A DNA stretch of 37,260 nucleotides from an uncultured Collinsella sp. (GTDB lineage Bacteria > Actinomycetota > Coriobacteriia > Coriobacteriales > Coriobacteriaceae). The position numbers were made by a program, and so were the translations under genes. Shown piece after piece: positions 30,041 through 37,260 of the stretch. The DNA is taken from positions 1 to 37,260 of the forward strand of contig UQEO01000008.1 of NCBI GenBank assembly GCA_900540095.1, read 5' to 3'. The notes beneath the pieces were generated by a model. The model had not been told where the DNA came from. It saw only the letters and a program-made list of their open reading frames with translations, and did not search any database. Numbering within the stretch: the first letter of the stretch is position 1; each line of letters opens with the position of its first letter.

Positions 30041-30081
30041 AAAACCTACCAAAAAGGGACAGGTTTGTTTTGGCAGGTTTT
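30041..30081 (-). repeat. RGGGAC hairpin element, single form
   Basis: Arms AAAACCTACCAAAA (30041-30054) and TTTTGGCAGGTTTT (30068-30081) enclose exactly 13 bases, AGGGACAGGTTTG. The one mismatch is G-U only if the minus strand is the RNA, which fits a position in the glk leader. Confidence 0.75.
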
Positions 30082-30137
30082 ATCTGGGAAAACGCGAATG
30101 GCCGCTTAACACGACATTACTCAGATGTTTATCTATT

Positions 30138-30149
30138 TAGAGCGCTCTA
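30138..30149. promoter_or_regulatory. Palindromic operator candidate between glk and the GntR gene
   Basis: TAGAGCGCTCTA is a perfect 12-bp palindrome in an AT-rich divergent region (30082-30268). It may bind the adjacent GntR/UTRA regulator. A TATACT at 30224-30229 could be the -10 box for the regulator gene; the rest of the interval shows no gene. Confidence 0.4.
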
Positions 30150-30268
30150 GTTTATATGCGAAGCGACTTTTAATTATATCTTTCTCGAACTTTTTAAATA
30201 TACAATAGGGATGCTTAGGTGTTAACTATACTTTCTTTTATACTCAATCAGGTTGGAAAGGAGGTTCC

Positions 30269-30988
30269 GTGATCCCAAAATACGAGGCGATAGCTGCAGA
30301 TATTCGTCGCACTATCGAGGATGGCACTCTTAAACCGGGCGACAAGCTTCCCACCGTCGTTGAGTTCTGCGAGCTCTATAGCGTTTCCAAAATCACCGTC
30401 AAACGAGCTATCGAGCAAATCACCGAGGAAGGTCTTATTACCAGCCGACGCGGATCGGGTACCTACGTTAAGGACACGGCGGGGCTTCCCGGCCAGGCGT
30501 TTTTCCAGGGCAAAAACGACCGTGCCCAGGGCTTTTCATATGAGCACCGCGGGGAGAAGGTGACCTCGGTGGTCTACGATTTCTCGATCGTTAATCCACC
30601 AGCGGACATCGCAGCCCAGCTGGGAATTGCCGAGGATGACTTTGCCTATCACGTCGTGCGCGTGCGTCAGGCCGATGAGAAGCCCATCGTTATCGAGTAC
30701 ACCTACATGCCCCTCGAGCTGATTCCAGGCCTTAAAAAGAAGGACCTGTACGGATCGGTCTACCGCTTCATCCGCGAGCAATGTGGGCTGAAGATTTCGA
30801 GCTTCCACCGTACCATTCGCGCCGTGGCAGCAACCGAGGAAGAAGCCGAGCGTCTGGACACCAAACTTGGCTCTCCCCTGCTCGAGCTCACCCAGATTGG
30901 CTTTTTGGACAGCGGCGCCGCCTTTGAGTATTCGATCTCGCGCAACGTTGGCGATCGCTTTGAGTTGCACAACGTAACGTTGGCATAG
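30269..30988 (+). CDS. GntR family regulator with UTRA ligand-binding domain (HutC subfamily)
   Basis: A 239-residue transcription factor. The winged HTH covers about residues 1-72 (IAADIRRTIEDGTLKPGDKLPT, then FCELYSVSKITVKRAIEQITEEGLITSRRGSGTYV). Residues about 90-235 form the UTRA domain, which binds small sugars or sugar phosphates in many relatives (IEYTYMPLELIPGL and the C-terminal FEYSISRNVGDRFELH). The start is GTG at 30269 with AAAGGAGG at 4-5 bases. It is followed by manA 74 bp later and diverges from glk, so regulation of hexose use is a fair guess. The ligand is unknown. Confidence 0.9.
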   Translation: MIPKYEAIAADIRRTIEDGTLKPGDKLPTVVEFCELYSVSKITVKRAIEQITEEGLITSRRGSGTYVKDTAGLPGQAFFQGKNDRAQGFSYEHRGEKVTSVVYDFSIVNPPADIAAQLGIAEDDFAYHVVRVRQADEKPIVIEYTYMPLELIPGLKKKDLYGSVYRFIREQCGLKISSFHRTIRAVAATEEEAERLDTKLGSPLLELTQIGFLDSGAAFEYSISRNVGDRFELHNVTLA

Positions 30989-31062
30989 GTTTTTGTAGTC
31001 ACGCGGGCGCTCGTTTTGAGCCGTCTTACGCGGCACCCGCACAACCTTATGGGAGTATGCAC

Positions 31063-31995
31063 ATGTCCGATTTGATTAAACTCACGCCGATCTTCCACGA
31101 GAAGATCTGGGGCGGCCGCCAGTTGGAGACCGTGTTTGGCTACGACATTCCCGAGGGTCCCATCGGTGAGTGCTGGGCCATCTCGGCCCATCCCAACGGC
31201 GACTGCCAGATTGCGGAGGGACCGTACACCGGCCACACGCTGTCGTGGCTGTGGGCCGAGCACCGCGAGCTCTTTGGCAACTGCGAGGGCAAGGAGTTCC
31301 CGCTGCTCATCAAGATTCTGGACGCCAAGGACGACCTTTCGATCCAGATTCATCCCAACGACGAGTACGCCGCCAAGCACGAGAACGGCAGCCTGGGCAA
31401 AACCGAGTGCTGGTATGTACTGGACTGCGAGCCCGGTGCCACGATCATCGTCGGCCAGCGCGCGCACGACCGCGCCGAGGCCGCGCAGATGATCGAGGGG
31501 GGCCGTTGGGACGAGATGCTCAACGTGCTGCCGATTCACAAGGGAGACTTTTTCCAGATCGACTCCGGCACCGTTCACGCCATCAAGACCGGCACGCTGA
31601 TTCTGGAGACGCAGCAGTCGAGCGACGTGACATATCGCCTGTACGACTACGACCGTCCCGGCACCGACGGAAAGCTGCGCCCGCTGCACATTGAGCAGAG
31701 CCTCGACTGCATCGACTTTGATGCTCAGGCTCCGACCGACGGCACGGTGACCGCGCCCGAGGTGGACGGCGTGACCGAGCTCGAGTCCAACCCCTGCTAC
31801 ACCGTCGATCGCGTGCGCGTCAACGGCAGCAAGACCCTCGACCAGCGCTGGCCCTTCATGTGCCTGTCGGTCATCGACGGCGAAGGCACCGTCTGCGGCG
31901 ACCCCGTCCACAAGGGAAGCCACCTGCTGGCCCCGAGCACCGTCAGCTCCATCGACCTCGAAGGCAAGATGGAACTGATCATCAGCCACCTCTAG
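31063..31995 (+). CDS. manA: Mannose-6-phosphate isomerase, class I
   Basis: A 310-residue zinc enzyme that interconverts mannose-6-phosphate and fructose-6-phosphate. The cupin zinc site is visible as SIQIHPNDEYAAKHE...GKTECWYVLD (Gln, His, Glu ligands) and the later DFFQIDSGTVHAI (His). IFHEKIWGGRQLETVFGY is the family N-terminal signature. Length fits the short Bacillus-type enzyme. The ATG at 31063 is chosen because GGGAG lies 7 bases upstream; an ATG at 31057 is too close to it. It would feed mannose delivered by the PTS into glycolysis. A terminator follows. Confidence 0.93.
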   Translation: MSDLIKLTPIFHEKIWGGRQLETVFGYDIPEGPIGECWAISAHPNGDCQIAEGPYTGHTLSWLWAEHRELFGNCEGKEFPLLIKILDAKDDLSIQIHPNDEYAAKHENGSLGKTECWYVLDCEPGATIIVGQRAHDRAEAAQMIEGGRWDEMLNVLPIHKGDFFQIDSGTVHAIKTGTLILETQQSSDVTYRLYDYDRPGTDGKLRPLHIEQSLDCIDFDAQAPTDGTVTAPEVDGVTELESNPCYTVDRVRVNGSKTLDQRWPFMCLSVIDGEGTVCGDPVHKGSHLLAPSTVSSIDLEGKMELIISHL

Positions 31996-32020
31996 GTCGC
32001 AGCAACAACCAAAACGCAAC

Positions 32021-32056
32021 AAGGGGCTCCCCCGTCCACCAACGGAGGAGCCCCTT
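32021..32056 (+). terminator. Hairpin terminator of manA
   Basis: AAGGGGCTCC (32021-32030) pairs with GGAGCCCCTT (32047-32056), with inner CCGT/ACGG pairing. It lies 25 bases after the manA stop codon. The T-run is short, so termination may need help. Confidence 0.8.
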
Positions 32057-32137
32057 ATCCATATATATCAGCCCACCCGGCTCTCCAGATCAAAAAAGCG
32101 GACGAGCAGAGCGACGTTCGCAAGCAACGTTATCTAA

Positions 32138-32266
32138 GGACCTGGACGGGCGTATGGGGCAACATCGATCGCGAGTTCCGCACGAGCCGGAGAGCACTTA
32201 ATGTGCTCTCCGTGCGAGCAGGACTGCCCGAGCAGGCGATGTTGCCCCATACGCCCGCCCAGGTCC
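32138..32266 (-). ncRNA. Long structured RNA after pcrA
   Basis: 30-base arms (32138-32167 and 32237-32266) pair along their whole length with one exception, which is a G-U pair when the minus strand is the RNA. The loop holds another stem, GGAGAGCAC with GTGCTCTCC. The first arm on the minus strand begins 8 bases after the pcrA stop, so the transcript would read straight into it. It could act as a terminator, a stability element or a small RNA. The family is not recognised. Confidence 0.55.
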
Positions 32267-32273
32267 GCCGGGA

Positions 32274-35174
32274 TCACGACAGCTTGACGATCGGAGCAAA
32301 GCCCTTCATAAGCTTTTTGGTCTGGCCGGTCTTTTCGAATTGGACCTCGATCATGTCTCCGACGACCGAGAGCACGGTACCCGTGCCAAAAGTCTTGTGG
32401 CTCACGGTATCGCCCGCGGCAAAGTCCTGCGATGCGCTGGCACGATCGACCTTGCGCTCCACCGTCGGGGACACCTTGGACGACGGCTTTTTGGCTCGCG
32501 GCGCACCCGAACCAAAGGTCGAGGCAACACGGCCGGCATCGGGCGAAACCCCACGATGGCGCTCGGTCCCGTAGCTGCTGCCGCCAAAGAAATCGTCAAA
32601 GCTCGATCCGCCACGCGAACCGGAACCGCCGGTCGAGCGCGTATGCGAACCAAACACCTTGCCGCCATACATGTCCGAGCCCATACCCGATCCAAAGGTG
32701 CCGTGTCGGTCGCCGCGTTTCTCCCAGCCCGTGCCCTCAAAACCGGCAGAACCGATGCCGCTAAACTCGATATCCTCAAACGGAATCTCGTTGAGGAAGC
32801 GCGAGCGCGGGTTGGCAGAGGTCGAGCCGTAGGTGCGACGCGTGGCCGCATAGGTCAGGAACAGGCGCTTGCGAGCACGCGTGATGGCGACGTAGGCCAA
32901 GCGACGCTCCTCCTCGAGCTTGCCCGGATCGTCACTACCGCCAAAGTCGTGCACGTGCGGGAAGATACCCTCCTCCATGCCGGCCACGAACACCGCCGGG
33001 AACTCCAGGCCCTTGGCGGAGTGGATGGTCATCATGGTAATGGCATGCGTCTCGCCGGCCAGGGAATCCAAGTCGGAGCGCAGGGCCAGCCACTCCATGA
33101 GCGCCGGCAGCGCCTTACAGGTGAGCGGACCGTAGGTGCGCTCGATCTCGTCGGCATGCACGGCACCCGCCGGCATCTCCGTCGGCGCGGCATACGCGTT
33201 GCCCGCGATGGCGGCGGCCAGGGCATCCTGCGGAGACAGCGCCGGAGCGGCCAAGCTATCGAGCGGATTGGAGCCCGCGGCGTCACGCGCGCCAACGAGC
33301 GCCTCAAACGAGGATACCGGGGCAGATGGCCCCGGTTCGGGCGCAGGCGCGCTCACCACGACAGGCTCGGGCTCGGCGCTAGCAGGCACATCGGCAACAC
33401 CGGCAGCGCGCAGCTCTTCCAAGCTCTCGAGCGTACCTTCGATATCCTCGTGCGTCTCCTCAAATTCGGCGGCGACGCGCAGGAATTCCTGGATGTTCTC
33501 GGCGCGGCTCTCGGACTCCATGGTGCCCTCGGCGCGGAAAGCCTGCAGCAGGCCCGTCTTATCGACGATCATCTCGACGACGTCCTTGAGCTCGCCGTCC
33601 ATGCGGCGACCCTCGCGCACCAGCGCCACAAAGCTCGACAGGCCGTTGCGCACCTTGGCGCTAAACATGCCCGTCTCGGCTGTTGCGATCTCACAAGCCT
33701 GGAAGAACGAACAACGGTTGTCGCGCGCCAGCTGCTCGATCTTTTGGATCGAGGTGGAGCCGATGCCGCGGCGCGGCGTGTTGATGACGCGCTTGACGCT
33801 CATCTCGTCGGCCGGGTTCACAATCATCTTGAGGTAAGCCATGACGTCGCGGATCTCGGCACGGTCGAAGAATCGCGTGCCGCCCACGATCTTGTAGGGC
33901 ACGCCCGCGCGCAGGAACATATCTTCGAGAATACGCGACTGGGCGTTGGTGCGGTAGAACACGGCGATGTCGTCGTAGCTCGTGCCCTTGGAATGCAGCT
34001 TTTCGATCTCGCCAGCAATCCAGCGGCCCTCGTCGCGCTCATCGCTTGCCTGGAAGGCCTGAATCTTCTCGCCGTCGCCCTCGGCCGTAAACAGGCGCTT
34101 GTCCTTGCGCTGCGAGTTATGGCGAACAACGGCATTGGCGGCGCTCAGGATATGACCCGTGGAGCGATAGTTCTGCTCCAGCTTGACGGTCTTGCAGTTT
34201 TTAAAGTCCTTCTCAAAGTCCAGGATGTTGGTGATGTCGGCGCCGCGCCAGCTATAAATGGACTGGTCATCGTCGCCCACGACCATGAGGTTTTGGTACT
34301 TGGCGGCCAGCAGGTTGGCGATCTCGTACTGGACGTGGTTGGTGTCCTGATACTCGTCGACGCTAATGTAGCGGAAACGCTCTTGGTACTTATCGAGCAC
34401 CTCGGGGCGGGTGCGCAGCAGCTCGAGCGTGCGCACGAGCAGGTCGTCGAAGTCCATCGCGTTGGCGGCGCGCAGGCGGCGTTCCAGCTCCAGGTAGACC
34501 TGCGCGGCCTTTTTGTCGTTGGGGCTGTCGGCGGATTTGAGCATGTCCTCGGGGCCGACCATGGCGTTTTTGGCCGAACTGATCTTGCTGCGGATCATAT
34601 TGATGGGGAATTGCTTTTGCTCGATACCGAGCGCCTGCATAATATCGCGCACCATGCGCTTGGAATCGTCGTCATCGTAGATGGTGAACTGACCGGTGTA
34701 GCCCAGCAGGTCGGCGTCCTCGCGCAGCATACGCACGCACATGGCATGGAAGGTGCACACCCACATGCCACGGGTGCCGCTGGGAATGAGTGCCGCCAGA
34801 CGCTCACGCATCTCGGCCGCGGCCTTGTTGGTAAACGTGATGGCAAGAATCTGCCAGGGCTTAACGCCCAGGTCGCCGAGCATATGCGCGATGCGGAAGG
34901 TCAGGACGCGGGTCTTGCCCGAGCCGGCGCCGGCAAGGACCAGCAGCGGGCCCTCGGTGGTCAGGACCGCCTCGCGCTGGGCGGGATTAAGGCTGTCGAT
35001 GTCGACGAGCGGCTTGGCGGGCTTGGGCGCCGGCGCGGGAGCGTCGTAGATGTCGAGCGGAACGAGCTCGGGCTCCGGCGCAGCAGGGGCGGCATATGCA
35101 TCGAGCGGCACGGGTTCCGGCGCGGGCGGCACAGGTACCGCGACATTCTTTTCCCAGGGCAAGGGCTGGGTCAT
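32274..35174 (-). CDS. pcrA: UvrD/PcrA-type DNA helicase
   Basis: A 966-residue SF1A 3'-5' helicase for DNA repair and replication restart. In order: Q-motif LNPAQREAV (62-70), Walker A AGAGSGKTRVL (81-91), FTNKAAAEMRERL, VDEYQDTN (Walker B), GDDDQSIYSWRGAD (motif III), MTIHSAKGLEFPAVFVAGMEEG, and YVAITRARKRLFL (motif VI). The last 45 residues, DTVSHKTFGTGTVLSVVGDMIEV..., match the PcrA C-terminal domain that binds RNA polymerase. Unusual: a 55-residue Pro/Ala/Glu-rich start, a Pro/Ala-rich insert of about 90 residues before the motif V region, and a Gly/Ser-rich linker before the C-terminal domain. The ATG at 35172-35174 follows GAGGAG. Confidence 0.95.
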   Translation of the reverse strand: MTQPLPWEKNVAVPVPPAPEPVPLDAYAAPAAPEPELVPLDIYDAPAPAPKPAKPLVDIDSLNPAQREAVLTTEGPLLVLAGAGSGKTRVLTFRIAHMLGDLGVKPWQILAITFTNKAAAEMRERLAALIPSGTRGMWVCTFHAMCVRMLREDADLLGYTGQFTIYDDDDSKRMVRDIMQALGIEQKQFPINMIRSKISSAKNAMVGPEDMLKSADSPNDKKAAQVYLELERRLRAANAMDFDDLLVRTLELLRTRPEVLDKYQERFRYISVDEYQDTNHVQYEIANLLAAKYQNLMVVGDDDQSIYSWRGADITNILDFEKDFKNCKTVKLEQNYRSTGHILSAANAVVRHNSQRKDKRLFTAEGDGEKIQAFQASDERDEGRWIAGEIEKLHSKGTSYDDIAVFYRTNAQSRILEDMFLRAGVPYKIVGGTRFFDRAEIRDVMAYLKMIVNPADEMSVKRVINTPRRGIGSTSIQKIEQLARDNRCSFFQACEIATAETGMFSAKVRNGLSSFVALVREGRRMDGELKDVVEMIVDKTGLLQAFRAEGTMESESRAENIQEFLRVAAEFEETHEDIEGTLESLEELRAAGVADVPASAEPEPVVVSAPAPEPGPSAPVSSFEALVGARDAAGSNPLDSLAAPALSPQDALAAAIAGNAYAAPTEMPAGAVHADEIERTYGPLTCKALPALMEWLALRSDLDSLAGETHAITMMTIHSAKGLEFPAVFVAGMEEGIFPHVHDFGGSDDPGKLEEERRLAYVAITRARKRLFLTYAATRRTYGSTSANPRSRFLNEIPFEDIEFSGIGSAGFEGTGWEKRGDRHGTFGSGMGSDMYGGKVFGSHTRSTGGSGSRGGSSFDDFFGGSSYGTERHRGVSPDAGRVASTFGSGAPRAKKPSSKVSPTVERKVDRASASQDFAAGDTVSHKTFGTGTVLSVVGDMIEVQFEKTGQTKKLMKGFAPIVKLS

Positions 35175-35313
35175 GGGCGACTCCTCATCTGACGGACGGC
35201 GCGCCTGCGGGCAGCGCCATAGTTTGAGCCGTACCAGTATACCGAGCCGCGCGGACACCGACGCAAATCACACCACGACTCCGTGCGCCGCCGTCAGGCC
35301 CGCCCCAACGGAT

Positions 35314-35380
35314 TTGGTGCAATGGGGTCAGGTTAGTCTGCACCACATTGGTGCAAAGAAACCTGGCCCCATTGCGCCAA
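35314..35380 (+). repeat. RGGGAC-family hairpin element, double form
   Basis: Arms 35314-35334 and 35360-35380 (TTGGTGCAATGGGG... with ...CCCCATTGCGCCAA) pair over 21 positions; both imperfect pairs are G-U if the plus strand is the RNA. Inside, TGCACCA (35339-35345) pairs with TGGTGCA (35349-35355). It contains the 13-nt segment GGGGTCAGGTTAG. It lies between the pcrA start and the uppP end. Confidence 0.8.
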
Positions 35381-35430
35381 TCACGGAGCCACCGATGTCA
35401 TGGCAACGGTAGCGAGCGGCGTCAACCAAG

Positions 35431-36411
35431 TTACAGGCCGAGCATAGGCTCCAGAACGAAGAAGTATGCGAGCACTACGACGCCCAGGATGATGCGGTAA
35501 ACACCGAAGCACTTGAAGTCGTGACGGCGGACGAAGCCCATGAGCCACTTGATGGCGATGAGCGAAACCACAAAGGCCACAACGCAGCCCACGCCCAAGA
35601 TAGCGACCTCGTTGGCGCCGAACGTGCCGCCCTTGATGAAGTATTTGACCAGCTTGAGTGCACTCGCGCCAAACATGACAGGGATGGCCAGGAAGAACGT
35701 AAACTTGGACGCCACCGAACGCGTACAGCCCAAAAGCAGGCCGCCGATGATGGTAGAACCGGAGCGAGACGTACCAGGCACCAGCGAAAGCACCTGGAAG
35801 CAGCCGATACCCAGCGCAGTCTTCCAGCTCAGGTCCTCGAGCGTGGCGATGGAGCCAAAGTCCAGATTCTCGTCATCGTCCTCATCCTCAGCGGTAGCCG
35901 CGGCGGGCGCCGCAAAGTGCGCACCGGCGGGACGTCCGCCCGCCGCCACAGCACGCGAACCAAACGAACCGGCAACGGCCATTTCCTCGCGCTTGTTCGC
36001 GCGCCAGTTCTCAATCACGATAAACAGCACGCCGTACACAATGAGCGCCAGCGCCACGACGGGAGCATTGTAGAAATGCTCCTCCATCCAGTCGTTGAGC
36101 GGCAGACCGATCGCCGCGGCGGGAATGCAGCCGAGCACAATCTTGCCCCACAGCACCCAGGTGTCGCGACGGCCCTCCTTGCCCTTGCTGGGCGAGAACG
36201 GATTGAGCTCATGGAAGAACAGCACACAGACGGCCAGAATGGCGCCGAGCTGAATCACGACCAGGAACATATTCCAGAACGTCTCGCTCACGTTCATCTT
36301 GACGAACTCGTCCACCAAGATCATGTGACCGGTCGACGAAACAGGCAGCCATTCGGTGATGCCCTCGACCAGGCCCATGAAGGCAGATTTTAGAAGCTCG
36401 ATAATATCCAA
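35431..36411 (-). CDS. uppP: Undecaprenyl-diphosphatase (BacA/UppP)
   Basis: A 326-residue membrane phosphatase that recycles the lipid carrier undecaprenyl pyrophosphate in peptidoglycan synthesis; it also gives some bacitracin tolerance. The active-site motifs are GLVEGITEWLPVSSTGHMIL near the start and SLVPGTSRSGSTIIGGLLLG later. The usual form is 265-280 residues; the extra length is a mostly Ala/Gly-rich and acidic loop at about residues 150-195 (with TAEDEDDDENLDFG). The start is TTG at 36409-36411, giving the usual DIIELLKSAFMG N-terminus and GAGGGGG at 5 bases; a GTG seven codons earlier lies before that site and is rejected. Confidence 0.92.
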   Translation of the reverse strand: MDIIELLKSAFMGLVEGITEWLPVSSTGHMILVDEFVKMNVSETFWNMFLVVIQLGAILAVCVLFFHELNPFSPSKGKEGRRDTWVLWGKIVLGCIPAAAIGLPLNDWMEEHFYNAPVVALALIVYGVLFIVIENWRANKREEMAVAGSFGSRAVAAGGRPAGAHFAAPAAATAEDEDDDENLDFGSIATLEDLSWKTALGIGCFQVLSLVPGTSRSGSTIIGGLLLGCTRSVASKFTFFLAIPVMFGASALKLVKYFIKGGTFGANEVAILGVGCVVAFVVSLIAIKWLMGFVRRHDFKCFGVYRIILGVVVLAYFFVLEPMLGL

Positions 36412-36548
36412 AGGGACCCCCTCGTTAGACACCCGCCGATATTGTTCTGCGGACGGTGCGGGCGATGTCCCATTATCAACCGTTCGGGCGCGTCTACGCC
36501 TACCCTTACCAAAAAACTCGCCCGTTCACAGAATTGCGAGCGGTCAAA

Positions 36549-36569
36549 CCCAAATCCTTGGGTATAACT
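36549..36569 (+). promoter_or_regulatory. Possible promoter and operator of the stress-protein gene
   Basis: ACCCAA and TTGGGT (36549-36554, 36559-36564) form a perfect inverted repeat that overlaps TATAAC (36564-36569), a possible -10 box 90 bases before the ATG. The -35 is poor. Confidence 0.35.
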
Positions 36570-36658
36570 GCAACAAGATAAAGTGTCCGGCGGCCAACGC
36601 GCCCGCGCCCGCCCGATGCACGAGCCCCGCGCCCGTGCGATAGACCAAGGAGGAAACC

Positions 36659-37096
36659 ATGAACGAGGGCTACACCAAGGTATTTGTTTCACTCGACGGT
36701 ACTGAGCAGCAGGATTTTGTGCTCGCACGCGCCATCAAGGTCGCCGCGAACAACGGCGCCAAGCTAATCATCGGCCACGTTATCGATTCCACGGCGCTCG
36801 AGAGCGCCGGTTCCTATCCGGTCGATCTGGTCAACGGCCTAGAGGAGGCATTTAAGAACTCCATCGCCAAGCAGCTCGAAGAGGCCAAGGCCAATCCCGA
36901 TATTCCCGAGGTCGAGGTCATGATTCGCGCCGGCCGTATTCGCGAGACGCTCAAGGACGAGATGCTCGACGTGGTTAAGCCCGACCTGGTGCTCTGCGGC
37001 GCCCGCGGCCTGTCCTCGATCAAGTATGCGCTGCTGGGTTCGATTTCGACGTTCCTGCTGCGCAATACGGACTGCGACATTCTGGTCGTGAAGTAG
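36659..37096 (+). CDS. Universal stress protein, UspA family
   Basis: A 145-residue single-domain UspA protein. KVFVSLDGTEQQDFVLARAI is the first strand-loop-helix; the ATP-binding motif G-x2-G-x9-G-S is present as GARGLSSIKYALLGSIS. These proteins bind ATP and accumulate under growth arrest and stress; exact roles vary. The ATG at 36659 is preceded by AAGGAGG at 5 bases. It is followed 13 bases later by a long structured hairpin that may end or stabilise the transcript. Neighbouring uppP is divergent. Confidence 0.93.
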   Translation: MNEGYTKVFVSLDGTEQQDFVLARAIKVAANNGAKLIIGHVIDSTALESAGSYPVDLVNGLEEAFKNSIAKQLEEAKANPDIPEVEVMIRAGRIRETLKDEMLDVVKPDLVLCGARGLSSIKYALLGSISTFLLRNTDCDILVVK

Positions 37097-37109
37097 GTTC
37101 CTTCCCGCC

Positions 37110-37200
37110 GGCGCAAGGCCTGCGGGGTTATCACGCCGACGTCCTCGCCGCTTCGCGGCTGCGGGATGTCGGCTTAGATAACCCCTCCCGGCCTTGCGCC
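37110..37200 (+). ncRNA. Long multi-helix hairpin after the stress-protein gene
   Basis: Four stacked helices: GGCGCAAGGCC with GGCCTTGCGCC (37110-37120, 37190-37200), GGGGTTATC with GATAACCCC (37124-37132, 37177-37185), GCCGACGTCC with GGATGTCGGC (37135-37144, 37164-37173; one G-U pair on the plus strand) and GCCGC with GCGGC (37047-type tip at 37147-37151, 37155-37159). It starts 13 bases after the stop codon. No T-run follows. It may be a 3' end structure or a separate small RNA. The remaining 37201-37260 holds nothing I can identify. Confidence 0.55.
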
Positions 37201-37260
37201 TTCGTCACCGTACTTTAACGAGTTGGCTGATAAAAGATGGCGTGCCGCCCCGTTTGGGGC

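Overview
The window reads like a high-GC, Gram-positive gut anaerobe of the class Coriobacteriia, most probably Collinsella or a close relative. This is inferred from gene content (mannose-family PTS, RicT, long HPF, ROK glucokinase, type-Ic aspartate aminotransferase, Mn-dependent pyrophosphatase, orphan hypBA beside tat genes) and from the many intergenic hairpins. No rRNA, tRNA, CRISPR array, transposase or phage gene was found; most genes are on the minus strand.

Layout. 1-1594 (minus): a mannose-family PTS operon, EIIA-YajC-EIIB-EIIC, with EIIC cut by the window edge. Upstream lie about 700 gene-free bases with palindromic operator candidates. 2246-3196 (plus): a DUF2975-like membrane protein with a YozG-like XRE regulator, behind a palindrome that covers the -10 box. 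3336-8919 (minus): a SurA-like membrane protein, NAD-type isocitrate dehydrogenase, a HEAT-repeat protein, a small membrane protein, a beta-hydroxyacid dehydrogenase with a His/Cys-rich tail, and DegV. 8999-10926 (minus): ribosome hibernation factor and a solute-binding lipoprotein. 10927-11658: no gene; paired hairpins and a 217-bp element with inverted ends.

11659-17190 (minus): tmk, holB (frameshifted as given), ricT, comF and a nuclease-fold protein of unknown role. 17487-18470 (plus): a membrane-anchored zinc-ribbon protein. 18612-25580 (minus): type IA topoisomerase, hypB, hypA, tatC, tatB-like, a STAS protein and aspartate aminotransferase. 25731-26231: a small unknown gene and a second copy of the inverted-end element. 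26317-29986 (minus): nhaA with a riboswitch-like leader, manganese pyrophosphatase and glucokinase. 30269-31995 (plus): a GntR/UTRA regulator and mannose-6-phosphate isomerase. 32274-36411 (minus): pcrA and uppP. 36659-37096 (plus): a universal stress protein.

Sugar handling links several blocks: the PTS would deliver phosphorylated hexose, ManA would convert mannose-6-P to fructose-6-P, glucokinase would handle free glucose, and the GntR/UTRA regulator next to manA may respond to a sugar phosphate. The tmk-holB-ricT block is a common Gram-positive cluster. The most unusual content is non-coding. Six loci carry hairpins that share a 13-nt RGGGAC-N7 segment while the surrounding stem sequence changes from locus to locus. 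Two diverged ~220-bp elements share a 47-nt inverted end. The nhaA leader contains a compact fold whose closing stem overlaps a transcription terminator. Long structured RNAs follow pcrA and the stress-protein gene.
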